NCBI RefSeq assembly: GCF_000411455.1
Contig: NZ_KE150457.1
Span: 954,013-1,018,012, forward strand
Reading direction: 5' to 3'
DNA from: Microbacterium sp. oral taxon 186 str. F0373
GTDB taxonomy: Bacteria; Actinomycetota; Actinomycetes; Actinomycetales; Microbacteriaceae
DNA: 64,000 bases
The position numbers and the translations under genes are program-made. A model generated the notes under the pieces. It made no database searches. It saw only the letters and a list, made by a program, of their open reading frames with translations, and was not told the DNA's origin. Positions 54,036 through 62,924 of this stretch are shown here, one piece after another (within the stretch, counting starts at the first letter, position 1; each line of letters begins with the position of its first letter).

Positions 54036-54057
54036 TATCTGCGTATGAGTGCAGATA
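54036..54057. promoter_or_regulatory. Inverted repeat over the arsR-type start codon
   Basis: TATCTGC (54036-54042), an 8-bp spacer, then GCAGATA (54051-54057); the spacer contains the ATG at 54045. TAACGT at 54031-54036 would be the -10 of a leaderless transcript. This is a likely metal-responsive autorepression operator. Confidence 0.55.
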
Positions 54058-54410
54058 AGCAGCAATGCGGATTTTCGGTCGAGAGCCCGTACGTGGAGCT
54101 TGCGGTCGAGGTCTTCGGAATGCTTGCCGACGCCACGCGGGTACGAATCATTCTCGCGCTGGACGCGGCCGGGGAACTCTCGGTGAATCACATCGCCGAC
54201 ATCGTCGACAAGTCGCCCGCTGCGGTGTCTCAGCATCTCGCGAAGCTGCGGCTCGCCCGGATCGTCGGGACCCGCCAGGAGGGGCAGCGTGTGTTCTACC
54301 GACTCGAGAATGAGCACGCGTCTCAGCTCGTCGCCGACGCGATCTTCCAAGCCGAGCACTCGCTTGGCGGGACCCCCCGTCACCATCACGCCGAGGACGA
54401 AGCCCGATGA
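54045..54410 (+). CDS. ArsR/SmtB family metal-sensing repressor
   Basis: 121 residues. Winged helix: ADATRVRIILALDAAGELSVNHIADIVDKSPAAVSQHLAKLRLARIV. Metal-ligand candidates are Cys9 near the N-terminus, His residues in the last helix, and the C-terminal HHHAEDE, as in zinc- or cadmium-sensing members (alpha-5 type). The stop overlaps the CDF gene start (ATGA), so the repressor and exporter are one unit. Confidence 0.92.
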   Translation: MSADKQQCGFSVESPYVELAVEVFGMLADATRVRIILALDAAGELSVNHIADIVDKSPAAVSQHLAKLRLARIVGTRQEGQRVFYRLENEHASQLVADAIFQAEHSLGGTPRHHHAEDEAR

Positions 54411-55432
54411 CGCCGTCGCACGTGCATTCCTCGCACCATGACCATGACCACGCCTTGCATAGTGACGGTGGCGCGCATCTCCATGACCACGATCACCCCT
54501 CGGGGCTGAAGGGCTTCTTGCGCGGCTTGTTCGTGCCGCATACCCACGACGCGGCCGACTCGATCGATGATGCGATGGAGGCTAGCCACGAGGGTGTGCG
54601 CGCGTTAGTGATCAGCGTCGTGATCCTGTTGGTGACGACGATTCTGCAGGCCGTCGTGTTCCTGTTCAGCGGCTCGGTGGCCTTGTTGGCCGACACCGTG
54701 CACAACTTCTCGGATGCTCTCACCGCGATCCCGCTGTGGGTCGCGTTCATCCTCGGTCGGCGTGCCGCGAACCGCCGGTACACGTACGGGTTCGGTCGCG
54801 CGGAAGATCTCGCTGGCCTCTTCATCGTCGTGGTCGTTGCCCTGTCTGCGGTTGTTGCGGCGTGGCAGTCGATCGACCGGCTCCTGCACCCGCAACCGTT
54901 GCAGAACGTCTGGTGGGTGGTCGTCGCCGGTGTGATCGGCTTCGCCGGCAACGAGCTTGTCGCGATCTACCGGATCCGCATCGGGAGACGAATCGGGTCG
55001 GCAGCTCTGGTCGCGGACGGCGTCCACGCGCGTACCGATGGCTTCACCTCTCTCGCCGTGGTCATCGGCGGTGCCGGAGTGCTGCTCGGCTTTCCCCTCG
55101 CGGACCCGATCGTCGGCATCATCATCTCCATCGCGATCTTCGTCCTGCTGCTCGGCACGATCGGCTCGATTGGACGCCGACTCATGGACGCGATCGAACC
55201 AGAGCTTCTCGAACGCGCCGAGCACGCTCTCGCCCACGTCGACGGCATCGATAGCGTGGAGCGCATCCGGCTACGGTGGGTCGGTCATCGCCTCGAAGGC
55301 GACGCGATCGTCACCGCCGACCCGGAGCGCACCGAGATCGGCGGCCTCGCCGAGGCAAGCATCCGCGCGCACCTGCCCCACGTCGACGAGTTCCTGATCA
55401 GCGTTCGAAGCTCATCGGCCGCTGCACGATGA
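54407..55432 (+). CDS. Cation diffusion facilitator (Zn/Cd/Co efflux)
   Basis: A 341-residue inner-membrane H+/metal antiporter. A His-rich N-terminus (HSSHHDHDH and HLHDHDH) is probably cytosolic. Six helices follow, with metal site A in helix 2 (HNFSD) and helix 5 (HARTD), the H-x3-D pattern typical of zinc/cadmium transporters. A C-terminal ferredoxin-like domain (HALAHVDGIDSVERIRLRWVG) ends it. It is translationally coupled to the ArsR-type repressor. Confidence 0.93.
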   Translation: MTPSHVHSSHHDHDHALHSDGGAHLHDHDHPSGLKGFLRGLFVPHTHDAADSIDDAMEASHEGVRALVISVVILLVTTILQAVVFLFSGSVALLADTVHNFSDALTAIPLWVAFILGRRAANRRYTYGFGRAEDLAGLFIVVVVALSAVVAAWQSIDRLLHPQPLQNVWWVVVAGVIGFAGNELVAIYRIRIGRRIGSAALVADGVHARTDGFTSLAVVIGGAGVLLGFPLADPIVGIIISIAIFVLLLGTIGSIGRRLMDAIEPELLERAEHALAHVDGIDSVERIRLRWVGHRLEGDAIVTADPERTEIGGLAEASIRAHLPHVDEFLISVRSSSAAAR

Positions 55433-55459
55433 CCTGCGGGCGCACGGTGCTCGTGCCCG

Positions 55460-56035
55460 TCAGAGCGTGGGGTCGGTTTCGGCGCGGGCGGCCATCCAGA
55501 CAGCTCGGGCGGCATCGGCGTTGAGGAGGCCGATGCCAGCGCCCACGATGATGTCGAGCCAGCCGGTGGCGAACCAGAACGTGAGGATGCCGACGGCGAT
55601 GATCGCCAGATTGGCGAGGGCGTCGTTGCGGGCGGAGAGCCATGCCGCCTTCGTGAGGCTGCCGCGGTGGTGGCGGTGACGCACGAGCAGGAATGCCGCG
55701 GTGAGGTTGACGAGGAGGGCTCCGATGGCGGTGATCGTGAGAGCTCCCGGCGGCGGGGGCACGGGGTCGAATGCCTTCGCGACGGCCATCCAGATCGTCG
55801 CGATCGCCGGAATCAAGATCACGAATGCCAGCGCAGAACCCACGGTCCGCCGGCGCGCCGCGGTCCATGGCAGCGCCGCGAAGATCAACAGGTTGATGAG
55901 CGCGTCTTCGAGGAAGTCGACACTGTCCGCGAACAGCGACACAGCCCCAATGGTGAGTGCGACGGTGAACTCGACGAGGAAGAAGGCGAGGTTGAGGAGC
56001 GCAACGACCAGCACGACGTGTCGGACGGCTTTCAC
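55460..56035 (-). CDS. CDF-like cation transporter, short form
   Basis: 191 residues with about six hydrophobic segments. It keeps DSVDFLEDALINL and SARNDALANL, Asp-rich equivalents of the two CDF metal-site helices, but has no C-terminal domain. GTG 56035 is the only start consistent with the first helix. It is convergent with the ArsR-CDF pair. It may move a different metal or act as a small partner. Confidence 0.75.
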   Translation of the reverse strand: MKAVRHVVLVVALLNLAFFLVEFTVALTIGAVSLFADSVDFLEDALINLLIFAALPWTAARRRTVGSALAFVILIPAIATIWMAVAKAFDPVPPPPGALTITAIGALLVNLTAAFLLVRHRHHRGSLTKAAWLSARNDALANLAIIAVGILTFWFATGWLDIIVGAGIGLLNADAARAVWMAARAETDPTL

Positions 56036-56148
56036 GGTGCCATTCTCACAGCGATGAGCCACGGGGATGGTCTGCTCGGCCTCCGGACCGCGCCGGTGTG
56101 CGGTGCGCACCCGGTTACCGGTGGGGGAGCGAGGTCCAGGGGCGCACG

Positions 56149-56460
56149 TCACTGCGTCGCGACGCGAATCGCGTACATCGCGATGACTGTGGTCACGACC
56201 ACCAGCGCCATCCCGCCGACCGGCGCCCACCAGCTCGGGCGGAAGCCGCGCGCCACCACGATCACCGCGCTCACCAGCGCCGCGACGACAGACACGACCA
56301 GCGCGCCGCGAGACGCCACGGTCACGAGGGTGAAGTCGCACCGGTCGCCGCAGCCATCGATGCTGAATGTCTGCATCACCACCATTGCGTACGCGATGAA
56401 TGAGACGATCACCTGCAGCACCATGAGCCCCGCCGACCGCAGCGGCTCCGCGGCGCCCAT
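56149..56460 (-). CDS. Small membrane protein with GDRC motif
   Basis: 103 residues, three or more hydrophobic segments, with the loop DGCGDRCDF after the first helix and PSWWAPVGG before the last. It shares these with the protein at 48087-48488. ATG 56460 overlaps the stop of the FAD oxidoreductase gene (TGATG), so the two are coupled. Confidence 0.7.
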   Translation of the reverse strand: MGAAEPLRSAGLMVLQVIVSFIAYAMVVMQTFSIDGCGDRCDFTLVTVASRGALVVSVVAALVSAVIVVARGFRPSWWAPVGGMALVVVTTVIAMYAIRVATQ

Positions 56461-57716
56461 CACACCCCCGCGTCCACGAGCACCGCGCGAGCGGCGCGCT
56501 CGCCCGACGCCAGCGCACCCTGGATCGACGCCGCATCGCGGTGGTCGCCCGCGACGTACACCCGGTCAGCCACGCGCGGCCGGCGGGGTGCGCGCAGCGG
56601 CGACGGCTGTGTGGGCAGCGCATCGGGGATGTCGTCGCGGCGCAGCAGCTGCCAGTCCGTGACCTCGGCATCCCAGAGCTCGGTGAGGTGCCGGCGCACC
56701 TCGTCCTCGCCGGCGGTCGCAACGCCCCGCGGCAGCAGGCAGGTCGCCTCGATCAGGTGACGGCCCGCCGGTGCGTACGACGGCACGGTGTGCGACACGA
56801 CCGCCGTGTTCACGACCGGTCCGCGGCGGGCGGCGCCGCGTCCGTCCACGCGCAGCAGAGCGGATGCCGAGGGCGCGTGCGTCGCCGCGAACCACCACGT
56901 CTGCAGTCCGTTGGTCGCCGGTCGCGGCACCGGCGCCAGCTCTGCCACCGTCTCGGGCCCGACGGCCACCACGACCCGCCCGGCGCGGAGGGCCTCGCCG
57001 CCCGCGACACCGACCTCGACGATCGGGCCGTCCCTCTCCACGCGCTCCGCCCGCGCCCCGAGCCGGATCTCCGCTCCCGCGGCACGCGCCCGCGCGGCCA
57101 GCTGCGCCGGCACCGCCGCGATCCCCTGTGCGGGAAGCCCCGGCCGCCCTCGCGCGAAGTACCGCACCAACTCCTGCACGAACGCGTTCGAGGTCACCCC
57201 ATCGGCCTCGGCGACGACACCGGCAAGGAACGGCTCGAGCACGGCCGTGCGCAGCGGTCCGCGCAGGCCCGCGGCATCCCACGCCTCGCGCAGCGGGCGG
57301 TCATCGCGCGCGCGGTCTGACAGTCGCCGCGTGAACGCCGGTGCGAGCCAGCGCGCGAACGCCACGGCATCCGCGGCGCTCACCAGCCCGCTGCGGAGCG
57401 TGCTCGCGATCGACGACGGATGGCGTAGCGGATGCCGCACCGCGGCCACCCCGCGATCGGTGCGCACCTGCACGCCGACCGGGAACGATCGCAGCGCGAG
57501 GGCATCGAGATCGACACTGCGCCGGAGCGCGGGGTAGGCGGGGTTCAGCACCTGGAAGCCCCGATCGAGGCGGAAGCCGTCGACGATGTCGGTGCGCTGG
57601 CGGCCGCCGACCTCGTCCGCCGCCTCGAGCACGACGACCTCGAGACCGCGCGCCGCTAGCACCGCAGCGCACCGCAGGCCGGCAAGTCCCGCCCCGATCA
57701 CCACCACGTCGTGCAT
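56460..57716 (-). CDS. FAD-dependent amine oxidase/phytoene desaturase-like oxidoreductase
   Basis: 418 residues. FAD-binding dinucleotide fold DVVVIGAGLAGLRCAAVL with VVVLEAADEVGGRQRT, the GG(R) doublet of the flavin monoamine oxidase group, and the C-terminal flavin contact VYVAGDHRDAASIQGALASGERAA. The start ATG 57716 precedes the first strand directly. Substrate unknown; carotenoid or amine oxidation are both possible. Confidence 0.88.
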   Translation of the reverse strand: MHDVVVIGAGLAGLRCAAVLAARGLEVVVLEAADEVGGRQRTDIVDGFRLDRGFQVLNPAYPALRRSVDLDALALRSFPVGVQVRTDRGVAAVRHPLRHPSSIASTLRSGLVSAADAVAFARWLAPAFTRRLSDRARDDRPLREAWDAAGLRGPLRTAVLEPFLAGVVAEADGVTSNAFVQELVRYFARGRPGLPAQGIAAVPAQLAARARAAGAEIRLGARAERVERDGPIVEVGVAGGEALRAGRVVVAVGPETVAELAPVPRPATNGLQTWWFAATHAPSASALLRVDGRGAARRGPVVNTAVVSHTVPSYAPAGRHLIEATCLLPRGVATAGEDEVRRHLTELWDAEVTDWQLLRRDDIPDALPTQPSPLRAPRRPRVADRVYVAGDHRDAASIQGALASGERAARAVLVDAGV

Positions 57717-57868
57717 CGCCGCTCCGCCTCTCGTCGTCGGACGCGTCCGGGGTCCCCCGTCGCGCCGTCGCCTGCGGCCAGCATACGGAGGGCGCGGCAT
57801 CCGATCTCGGGGTTGACGAGCTTTCCGAGACCGCCCTCGCCCCCCGGCGGCGTGCCTACGATGACGGA

Positions 57869-58741
57869 ATGAAGATCCTCCTCACCGGCGCCACCGGCTA
57901 CATCGGCTCGTCCGTCCTCAACGTTCTGCGCGCCCACGGTCACGACGTCGTCGCGCCGGTGCGCAGTGCACACGCCGCGCAGAAGGCCACGGCGACCGGT
58001 GCGACCGCCGTCGTCGGCGACATCACCGACGTCGCTTGGTTCACTCCGCTCCTCGAGGGAGTGGATGCCGCGATCCACACCGCCGCACCGAGTGACGGCA
58101 CCGCGCCGCAGTTCGACGCTGCGGTCGCCGAAGCCGTCATCGCGGCGTTCAGCGGCACCGGCAAGCCCTACATCCACACCGGCGGCCTGTGGATCCACGG
58201 CCCGTCCGACGACCTCACCGAGCAGACCCCGTTCCACCCGCCCGCGATCGTCGCCTGGCGTGAGGGAGTGGAGTCCCGGCTCGCCGCCGCCGATCTCGCG
58301 CTCACGATCGTCGAACCCGGGATCGTCCACGGTCACGGTGCCGGCATCCCCGCCATGCTGGGCTCCGCTCCGCGCGACGCCGAGGGTCGCCTCACCGTCA
58401 TCGGTGACGGCACCCCGCACTGGGCGACCGTGCACGTCGACGACCTCGCCGAACTGTACGTGCGGGTGATCGAGCGCTCCGCGCCGGTCGGACGCGTGCT
58501 GGGTCTCAGCGGCCACAACGCGACGGTCACCGAGCTCGGCGAAGCGCTCGCCGACGGTCCGGTCGCTGCGGAGGGCGTCGAGGCCTCGCGCGCACGCCTG
58601 GGCGCCCCCTTCGCCGATGCGCTCATGCTCGACCAGCAGGGACGCGGCGAGAAGGCGCGCTCCCTCGGCTGGATACCCGCCCGCCCGCCGCTGCTCGAGG
58701 AGATCCGCGCCGGCGCCTACGGCTCGGCCGCGCAGGGCTGA
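57869..58741 (+). CDS. NAD(P)-dependent epimerase/dehydratase family protein
   Basis: 290 residues of the extended SDR type: cofactor loop LTGATGYIGSSV, Asp in VVGDITD, and a substrate region with VHVDDLAELYVRVIE. The usual YxxxK is replaced (GLWIHGPSDDLTE), as in atypical members that reduce other carbonyls. TACGAT 6 nt before the ATG implies a leaderless transcript. Confidence 0.85.
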   Translation: MKILLTGATGYIGSSVLNVLRAHGHDVVAPVRSAHAAQKATATGATAVVGDITDVAWFTPLLEGVDAAIHTAAPSDGTAPQFDAAVAEAVIAAFSGTGKPYIHTGGLWIHGPSDDLTEQTPFHPPAIVAWREGVESRLAAADLALTIVEPGIVHGHGAGIPAMLGSAPRDAEGRLTVIGDGTPHWATVHVDDLAELYVRVIERSAPVGRVLGLSGHNATVTELGEALADGPVAAEGVEASRARLGAPFADALMLDQQGRGEKARSLGWIPARPPLLEEIRAGAYGSAAQG

Positions 58742-58806
58742 TCGGGCTGCCCGCGCGCGGCGCCACCTCTGTCGCTGCCGCCACACGTCGCCTGCTCGAC
58801 GCGCTC

Positions 58807-58911
58807 GTGACGACCGCACCGCCGAAGAACCGTGAGGCCGAGGCGGTCAAGGGACGCGCCCGCCACGAGAAGCGGATGGAGCGCGAAGTGCGCATCCGCA
58901 CGGCATCCTGA
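58807..58911 (+). pseudogene. Short frame, possible C-terminal gene remnant
   Basis: From GTG 58807 the frame encodes 34 residues (TTAPPKNREAEAVKGRARHE, then KRMEREVRIRTAS). The same frame is open upstream through the epimerase stop with Ala-rich text (LPARGATSVAAATRRLLDAL). It looks like the tail of a larger protein whose front is gone, or a small basic peptide; I do not recognise it. Confidence 0.3.
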
Positions 58912-58987
58912 TCGCCGGCGGCGGCCGGATGCCGCGGCATCCGGCGACTTCCCAGCTTCGCGTCACTTCGCTGCCCTACTGTGTCAG

Positions 58988-59092
58988 CAGTCCAGGGGGA
59001 GTACTCCGATACGGACGGCTCGTCAATACGGTCGCATCGAGGCCCGGGCCGACCGGTCCCGCAAGGGATGGGGGAGACTCTGGCGTCGACCA
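58988..59092 (+). ncRNA. yybP-ykoY (manganese) riboswitch
   Basis: The conserved opening GGGGGAGTA (58995-59003) and the closing GGGGGAGACTCTGG (about 59070-59083) of the yybP-ykoY class are present. CCAG at the front and CTGG at the back can form the basal stem, with internal hairpins between. It lies directly upstream of a TerC-family gene, the usual partner. Mn2+ binding would turn on expression of the exporter. Confidence 0.8.
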
Positions 59093-59119
59093 CGTCACGC
59101 CATTCTTCGGGAGCCTCCT

Positions 59120-60124
59120 GTGAACATCACCCCCCTCGTGTGGATCATCACGATCGCCGTCACCATCGCCTTCTTCGTGTGGGAGTTCTTCGCGCACGTG
59201 CGCAAGCCGCACGAGCCGACTGTCGGCGAGTCCGCGCGCTGGTCGGCCTTCTACATCGGTCTCGCGCTTCTGTTCGGTGTCGGCGTGGGCGTCTTCTCGG
59301 GGTGGGGATACGGCGGGGAGTACTTCGCCGGCTACCTCACCGAGAAGGCCCTGTCGATCGACAACCTGTTCGTGTTCCTCATCGTCATGACCGGGTTCGC
59401 GGTGCCGAAGATGTACCAGCAGAAAGTGCTGATGATCGGCATCGTCATCGCCCTCATCATGCGCGGTGCGTTCATCGCCGTCGGGGCGGCGCTGATCGAG
59501 AACTTCTCGTGGGTGTTCTACCTCTTCGGCGCCCTGCTGCTGTTCCTCGCCTACCGACAGGCGTTCGCGCACGGCGAGTCCAACCCCGCCGACGGCTGGT
59601 TCATGCGCCTCGTGCGCCGCGTGCTGCCGGTCAGCGACGAGTACGACGGCGACCGGCTCACGGTGAAGAAGGACGGTCGCCGCTTCGTCACCCCCATGCT
59701 CCTCGTCATCGTCGCGATCGGCTTCATCGACCTCGTCTTCGCCGTCGACTCGATCCCCGCGATCTACGGGCTCACCGAGGAGGCCTACCTCGTCTTCACG
59801 GCGAACGCCTTCGCACTGATGGGTCTGCGCCAGCTCTACTTCCTCATCGGCGGTCTTCTCGAGCGCCTCGTGTACCTCGCCCAGGGACTCGCCGTGATCC
59901 TCGCGTTCATCGGCGTGAAGCTGCTCATCCACGCGCTCCACAAGAACGAGCTCCCGTTCATCAACGGCGGCGAGCACGTGACGTTCATTCCCGAGATCCC
60001 CATCTGGCTGTCGCTGCTGTTCATCGCTGCCACCGTCGCCGTCGCGACGATCGCGAGCCTCCTGAAGACGCGGAAGGATGCCCGGGGCGACGCCCTGCCC
60101 GTCGCGCGCCACGACTCCCGGTGA
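59120..60124 (+). CDS. TerC family membrane protein, probable Mn2+ exporter
   Basis: 334 residues with about nine helices and the TerC signatures YLTEKALSIDNLFVFLIVM and IDLVFAVDSIPAIYG, which hold the acidic metal-site residues. GTG 59120 starts right before the first helix (LVWIITIAVTIAFFVWEFF). The upstream yybP-ykoY element argues for manganese rather than tellurite as the physiological substrate. Confidence 0.92.
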   Translation: MNITPLVWIITIAVTIAFFVWEFFAHVRKPHEPTVGESARWSAFYIGLALLFGVGVGVFSGWGYGGEYFAGYLTEKALSIDNLFVFLIVMTGFAVPKMYQQKVLMIGIVIALIMRGAFIAVGAALIENFSWVFYLFGALLLFLAYRQAFAHGESNPADGWFMRLVRRVLPVSDEYDGDRLTVKKDGRRFVTPMLLVIVAIGFIDLVFAVDSIPAIYGLTEEAYLVFTANAFALMGLRQLYFLIGGLLERLVYLAQGLAVILAFIGVKLLIHALHKNELPFINGGEHVTFIPEIPIWLSLLFIAATVAVATIASLLKTRKDARGDALPVARHDSR

Positions 60125-60258
60125 GGGGGGCCGTCGCGCCCTGATCGCACGCGCGGCAGGCCGCGGGGGCGCGTCCGCCCGTCCGGCTCTAGGCTGGACG
60201 CGCCCGAGAAGAGGACGTGGCAGGGCTTCTCCGACGTTGCCGAGGTCCTGGCTGTGAA

Positions 60259-60293
60259 CTGCGGCGATAAATGTCGCCCTTATCGCGCCGCAG
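60259..60293. terminator. Hairpin between convergent terC and kinase genes
   Basis: CTGCGGCGATAA pairs with TTATCGCGCCGCAG, with one 2-nt bulge. Position between convergent genes suggests a bidirectional terminator. The rest of 60125-60395 shows nothing recognisable. Confidence 0.5.
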
Positions 60294-60395
60294 GTGGGCC
60301 AGCCACACGAAGGGAAGGGCGGTACCTCAAGCTTGCTCCGATCGGCGGTTGTTTCCGCTGTGTGCGGCATGTCGGCGCAGAGGCCCAGCCACGTC

Positions 60396-61421
60396 TCAGG
60401 CAGGACGGGAGTGGATCTCAGCTCGTCGCCGAGGCATTGGGATTATGAGCGTCATCGTGGTTCCCTCGTTGGTCGATGACGACACCCGCGCCAACCCGCC
60501 GTAGCGGCTCACCGTGTCCTGTACGAGCGACAATCCAATTCCAAACCCGGTTCTTGATGAGCCACCGCCATCAACGGCATCCGCGGACCGAGCGAATCTG
60601 TCGAAGACACGACTCGGTTCGATGCCTCGGATACCGGGACCTTGATCGGTCACACTGATATGAACCCGACGGCCCACCTGGCTCGCCCTTACGGTGACGA
60701 CTGTTCCCACCGGGGAGTGTTTGATCGCATTGTCGAGAAGGGCGATGAGGCTTCGCCGCAGGCTTGTGTGAGGGATCGAGGCAGACAAGTCGGGTGCGAT
60801 GTGGGCGCCCATCAAGCGCACGCGTCGTTCGCGCGCGAGGATGGACATGGCCGATATCGCTGATGCGACGCATGTTGCCACGGGGGTTGGTTCTGCCTCT
60901 GATTCTGTGGGGACTTCGGCCGCGTGCAGGAGGTCAGAGACGACTCCGATGACGGATAGGGTGTCGTGGCGGAGTTGTGTCACGAGTTCCTGGTGGGGAT
61001 CTGATGCGCGCGAGCTGCGTTGCAGCAATTGGATACGTGCATCCAATACAGCCAGCGGCGTTCGAAGTTCGTGTGAAGCGTCGGCAACGAATTGCCTCTG
61101 TCGTCTGAGGGCATCCACCAAAGGCCGGACTGCCCGGCGCGTGACGAGCCATCCCAAGAGGCCGGCGAGGGCGATCGCGATGAGACCGATGCTGACTCCA
61201 CCCACGATGATGTCGAGACCCTGAATATCCACGACTGTTTCTTTCTGCTGCGGGTTGAGCAGGTCGGGCAGGGGGATCTGGGTGAAGACAACGGCGAATG
61301 CTGCGATTAGGACGGCAACGACGAGTGCGGAAACTGCCAGAGAGATGGTGAGGGCGACCCGTCGCGCGGCGGAGCGGATGAGCTGCGCGTCTGGGTCTTG
61401 CGTGGGGCGTCGTCTGATCAT
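60396..61421 (-). CDS. Sensor histidine kinase (HisKA type)
   Basis: 341 residues. Two helices (about 24-48 and 72-94) with a very short external loop, no separate HAMP, then HisKA with FVADASHELRTPLAVLDARI (phospho-His about residue 118) and HATPase_c with LLDNAIKHSPVG, TDQGPGIRG and GFGIGLSLV. The ATG overlaps the response-regulator stop (TGATG). The kinase is intact, but its regulator gene is interrupted by an ISL3-family element, so signalling through this pair is probably lost. Confidence 0.9.
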   Translation of the reverse strand: MIRRRPTQDPDAQLIRSAARRVALTISLAVSALVVAVLIAAFAVVFTQIPLPDLLNPQQKETVVDIQGLDIIVGGVSIGLIAIALAGLLGWLVTRRAVRPLVDALRRQRQFVADASHELRTPLAVLDARIQLLQRSSRASDPHQELVTQLRHDTLSVIGVVSDLLHAAEVPTESEAEPTPVATCVASAISAMSILARERRVRLMGAHIAPDLSASIPHTSLRRSLIALLDNAIKHSPVGTVVTVRASQVGRRVHISVTDQGPGIRGIEPSRVFDRFARSADAVDGGGSSRTGFGIGLSLVQDTVSRYGGLARVSSSTNEGTTMTLIIPMPRRRAEIHSRPA

Positions 61422-61490
61422 CACACCAGGCCCAGCCGGTAGCCGCGGCCGTGGATTGTTTGGACGATGCTTGGCTCGGTCTTCTTCCGC

Positions 61491-61498
61491 AGATAATG
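61491..61498. repeat. Target duplication AGATAATG of the ISL3-family element
   Basis: Repeated at 62925-62932. Confidence 0.85.
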
Positions 61499-62924
61499 GG
61501 CTCTTCGGAATTAGGGGTGTAGCGCGGGTCTGAAGCCTCCGGCTTCGAGCAGTGATCTCGCGATGTAGTGGGTGAGGTTGCGGAAGCCGAGGGCGGAGCC
61601 GCGAAGGTGCTCGAGCCGGCCGTTGATGGCCTCCGTTGGGCCGTTGCTCGTTCCGGGGCGGTCGAAGAACGCGAGGATGTCCGCGGCGCGCTGCTTCAGC
61701 GTGCGGCCGAGGCGACGGACCTCTTTGAGCAGCGCGGGAACGCCGTTGCTGACAGAGTCAATCACCGCCCGCATCATCTCCTTCGCCTTGTTCTTGTCGG
61801 GTTCGCGGTAGGCGGCGACGATGCGCTGGTAGATGCCCCAGGTCGCTTCGACCTCGACGTGCTCCTCGGCGGCGAACACCGCGTCGAGCCGCGCGGTCTG
61901 CTTCTCGGTGAGGAAGCTCGCGCCGGTGTGGAGGGTGCGGCGGACCCCGTAGAGCGGGTCGCCGGCGTGACCGCGGTGCCCGAGAGTGTCCTGCTGAACC
62001 CTCTGCCGGCAGCGGTCCAGCGCGTCGCCCGCGAGACGGACGACATGGAACGGGTCCATCACCGGGACCGCGTCGGGGAGCTCTTCGGCCGCGGCGGTCT
62101 TGAACCCGGAGAACCCGTCCATCGCGACCACCTCGATCCGGCTCGACCACTCCGCAGGCCGGGCGGCGAGCCACTCCTTGAACACCTGCTTCGAGCGGCC
62201 CTCGACCATGTCCAGCAGCCTGGCCGGGCCCGTCTTGTTCCTCGCGGGGGTGAGGTCGATGATCACGGTCACGTACTTCTCGCCAAACCGTGTGTGACGC
62301 CAGACGTGCTCGTCGACACCGATCGTGGTGACCCCGTCGAACCTCGCCGGGTCGTCGATCAGGCGACGCTTGCCTTCGGCGATGATCGCGGTGTTCGCGG
62401 TATGCCACGACACCCCGAGCCCTGCTGCGGCGCGGGAGACGGTGAGGTGGTCGACCACGATCGCCGTGAGTGCCCACCCGATCCCGCCGCGGGAGATCTT
62501 CGCCCTCGGCGCCGCCGCCTTCGACGTGTCCTGCCGCCAGGTCCGGCGGCAGTGCGTGCACCGGTAGCGGCGCACCCGGACCAGCAGCGTCGTCGGCCGA
62601 TGCCCGAACGGCTCATGCGCCAGCGGCCGCGTCACCGTGTCACGCGGCACGCCCTCCGCGCCGCACTTCCGACACCACGGGTCGTCCTCGACGACGCGGC
62701 ACTCCAGCACCGCCCGATCAGGCTCGAGCAGCTGCCCGACGGCTTGAAGGCCGAGCTCGTCAAGACGGCAGAACGTGGTCAGGTCAGGGGTCGCGAACGT
62801 AGGGTGGTGCAAGTCGAGGTCTTCCGGCGGATGGTGAGCGTGAGAACTTCCATCCTGGAAGACCTCGACGCCCATCCGCGAACCAGCCGGCGGTCCCGGG
62901 CTACACCCTCAACTGCGAAGAGCC
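61499..62924. mobile_element. ISL3-family insertion sequence
   Basis: 1,426 bp. Inverted ends GGCTCTTCG...GGGTGTAGC (left GGCTCTTCGGAATTAGGGG, right GGCTCTTCGCAGTTGAGGG). An 8-bp duplication, AGATAATG, flanks it. It contains one transposase gene, in the same direction as the host response-regulator gene. Confidence 0.93.
61511..62875 (-). CDS. ISL3-family transposase
   Basis: 454 residues, apparently intact. Zinc-finger region WCRKCGAEG and YRCTHCRRTW, helix-turn-helix around HLTVSRAAAGLGVSWHTANT, and the DDE core: TTIGVDEHVWRHT, VVAMDGFSGFKTA and the terminal Glu in NGPTEAINGRLEHLRGSALG. The true start may be downstream of 62875, since the first ~30 residues are not family-like. Confidence 0.93.
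   Translation of the reverse strand: MGVEVFQDGSSHAHHPPEDLDLHHPTFATPDLTTFCRLDELGLQAVGQLLEPDRAVLECRVVEDDPWCRKCGAEGVPRDTVTRPLAHEPFGHRPTTLLVRVRRYRCTHCRRTWRQDTSKAAAPRAKISRGGIGWALTAIVVDHLTVSRAAAGLGVSWHTANTAIIAEGKRRLIDDPARFDGVTTIGVDEHVWRHTRFGEKYVTVIIDLTPARNKTGPARLLDMVEGRSKQVFKEWLAARPAEWSSRIEVVAMDGFSGFKTAAAEELPDAVPVMDPFHVVRLAGDALDRCRQRVQQDTLGHRGHAGDPLYGVRRTLHTGASFLTEKQTARLDAVFAAEEHVEVEATWGIYQRIVAAYREPDKNKAKEMMRAVIDSVSNGVPALLKEVRRLGRTLKQRAADILAFFDRPGTSNGPTEAINGRLEHLRGSALGFRNLTHYIARSLLEAGGFRPALHP

Noticed and set aside
60254..60504. Small plus-strand frames
   Set aside because: No ribosome site or protein-like text; they run into the antisense of the kinase gene.
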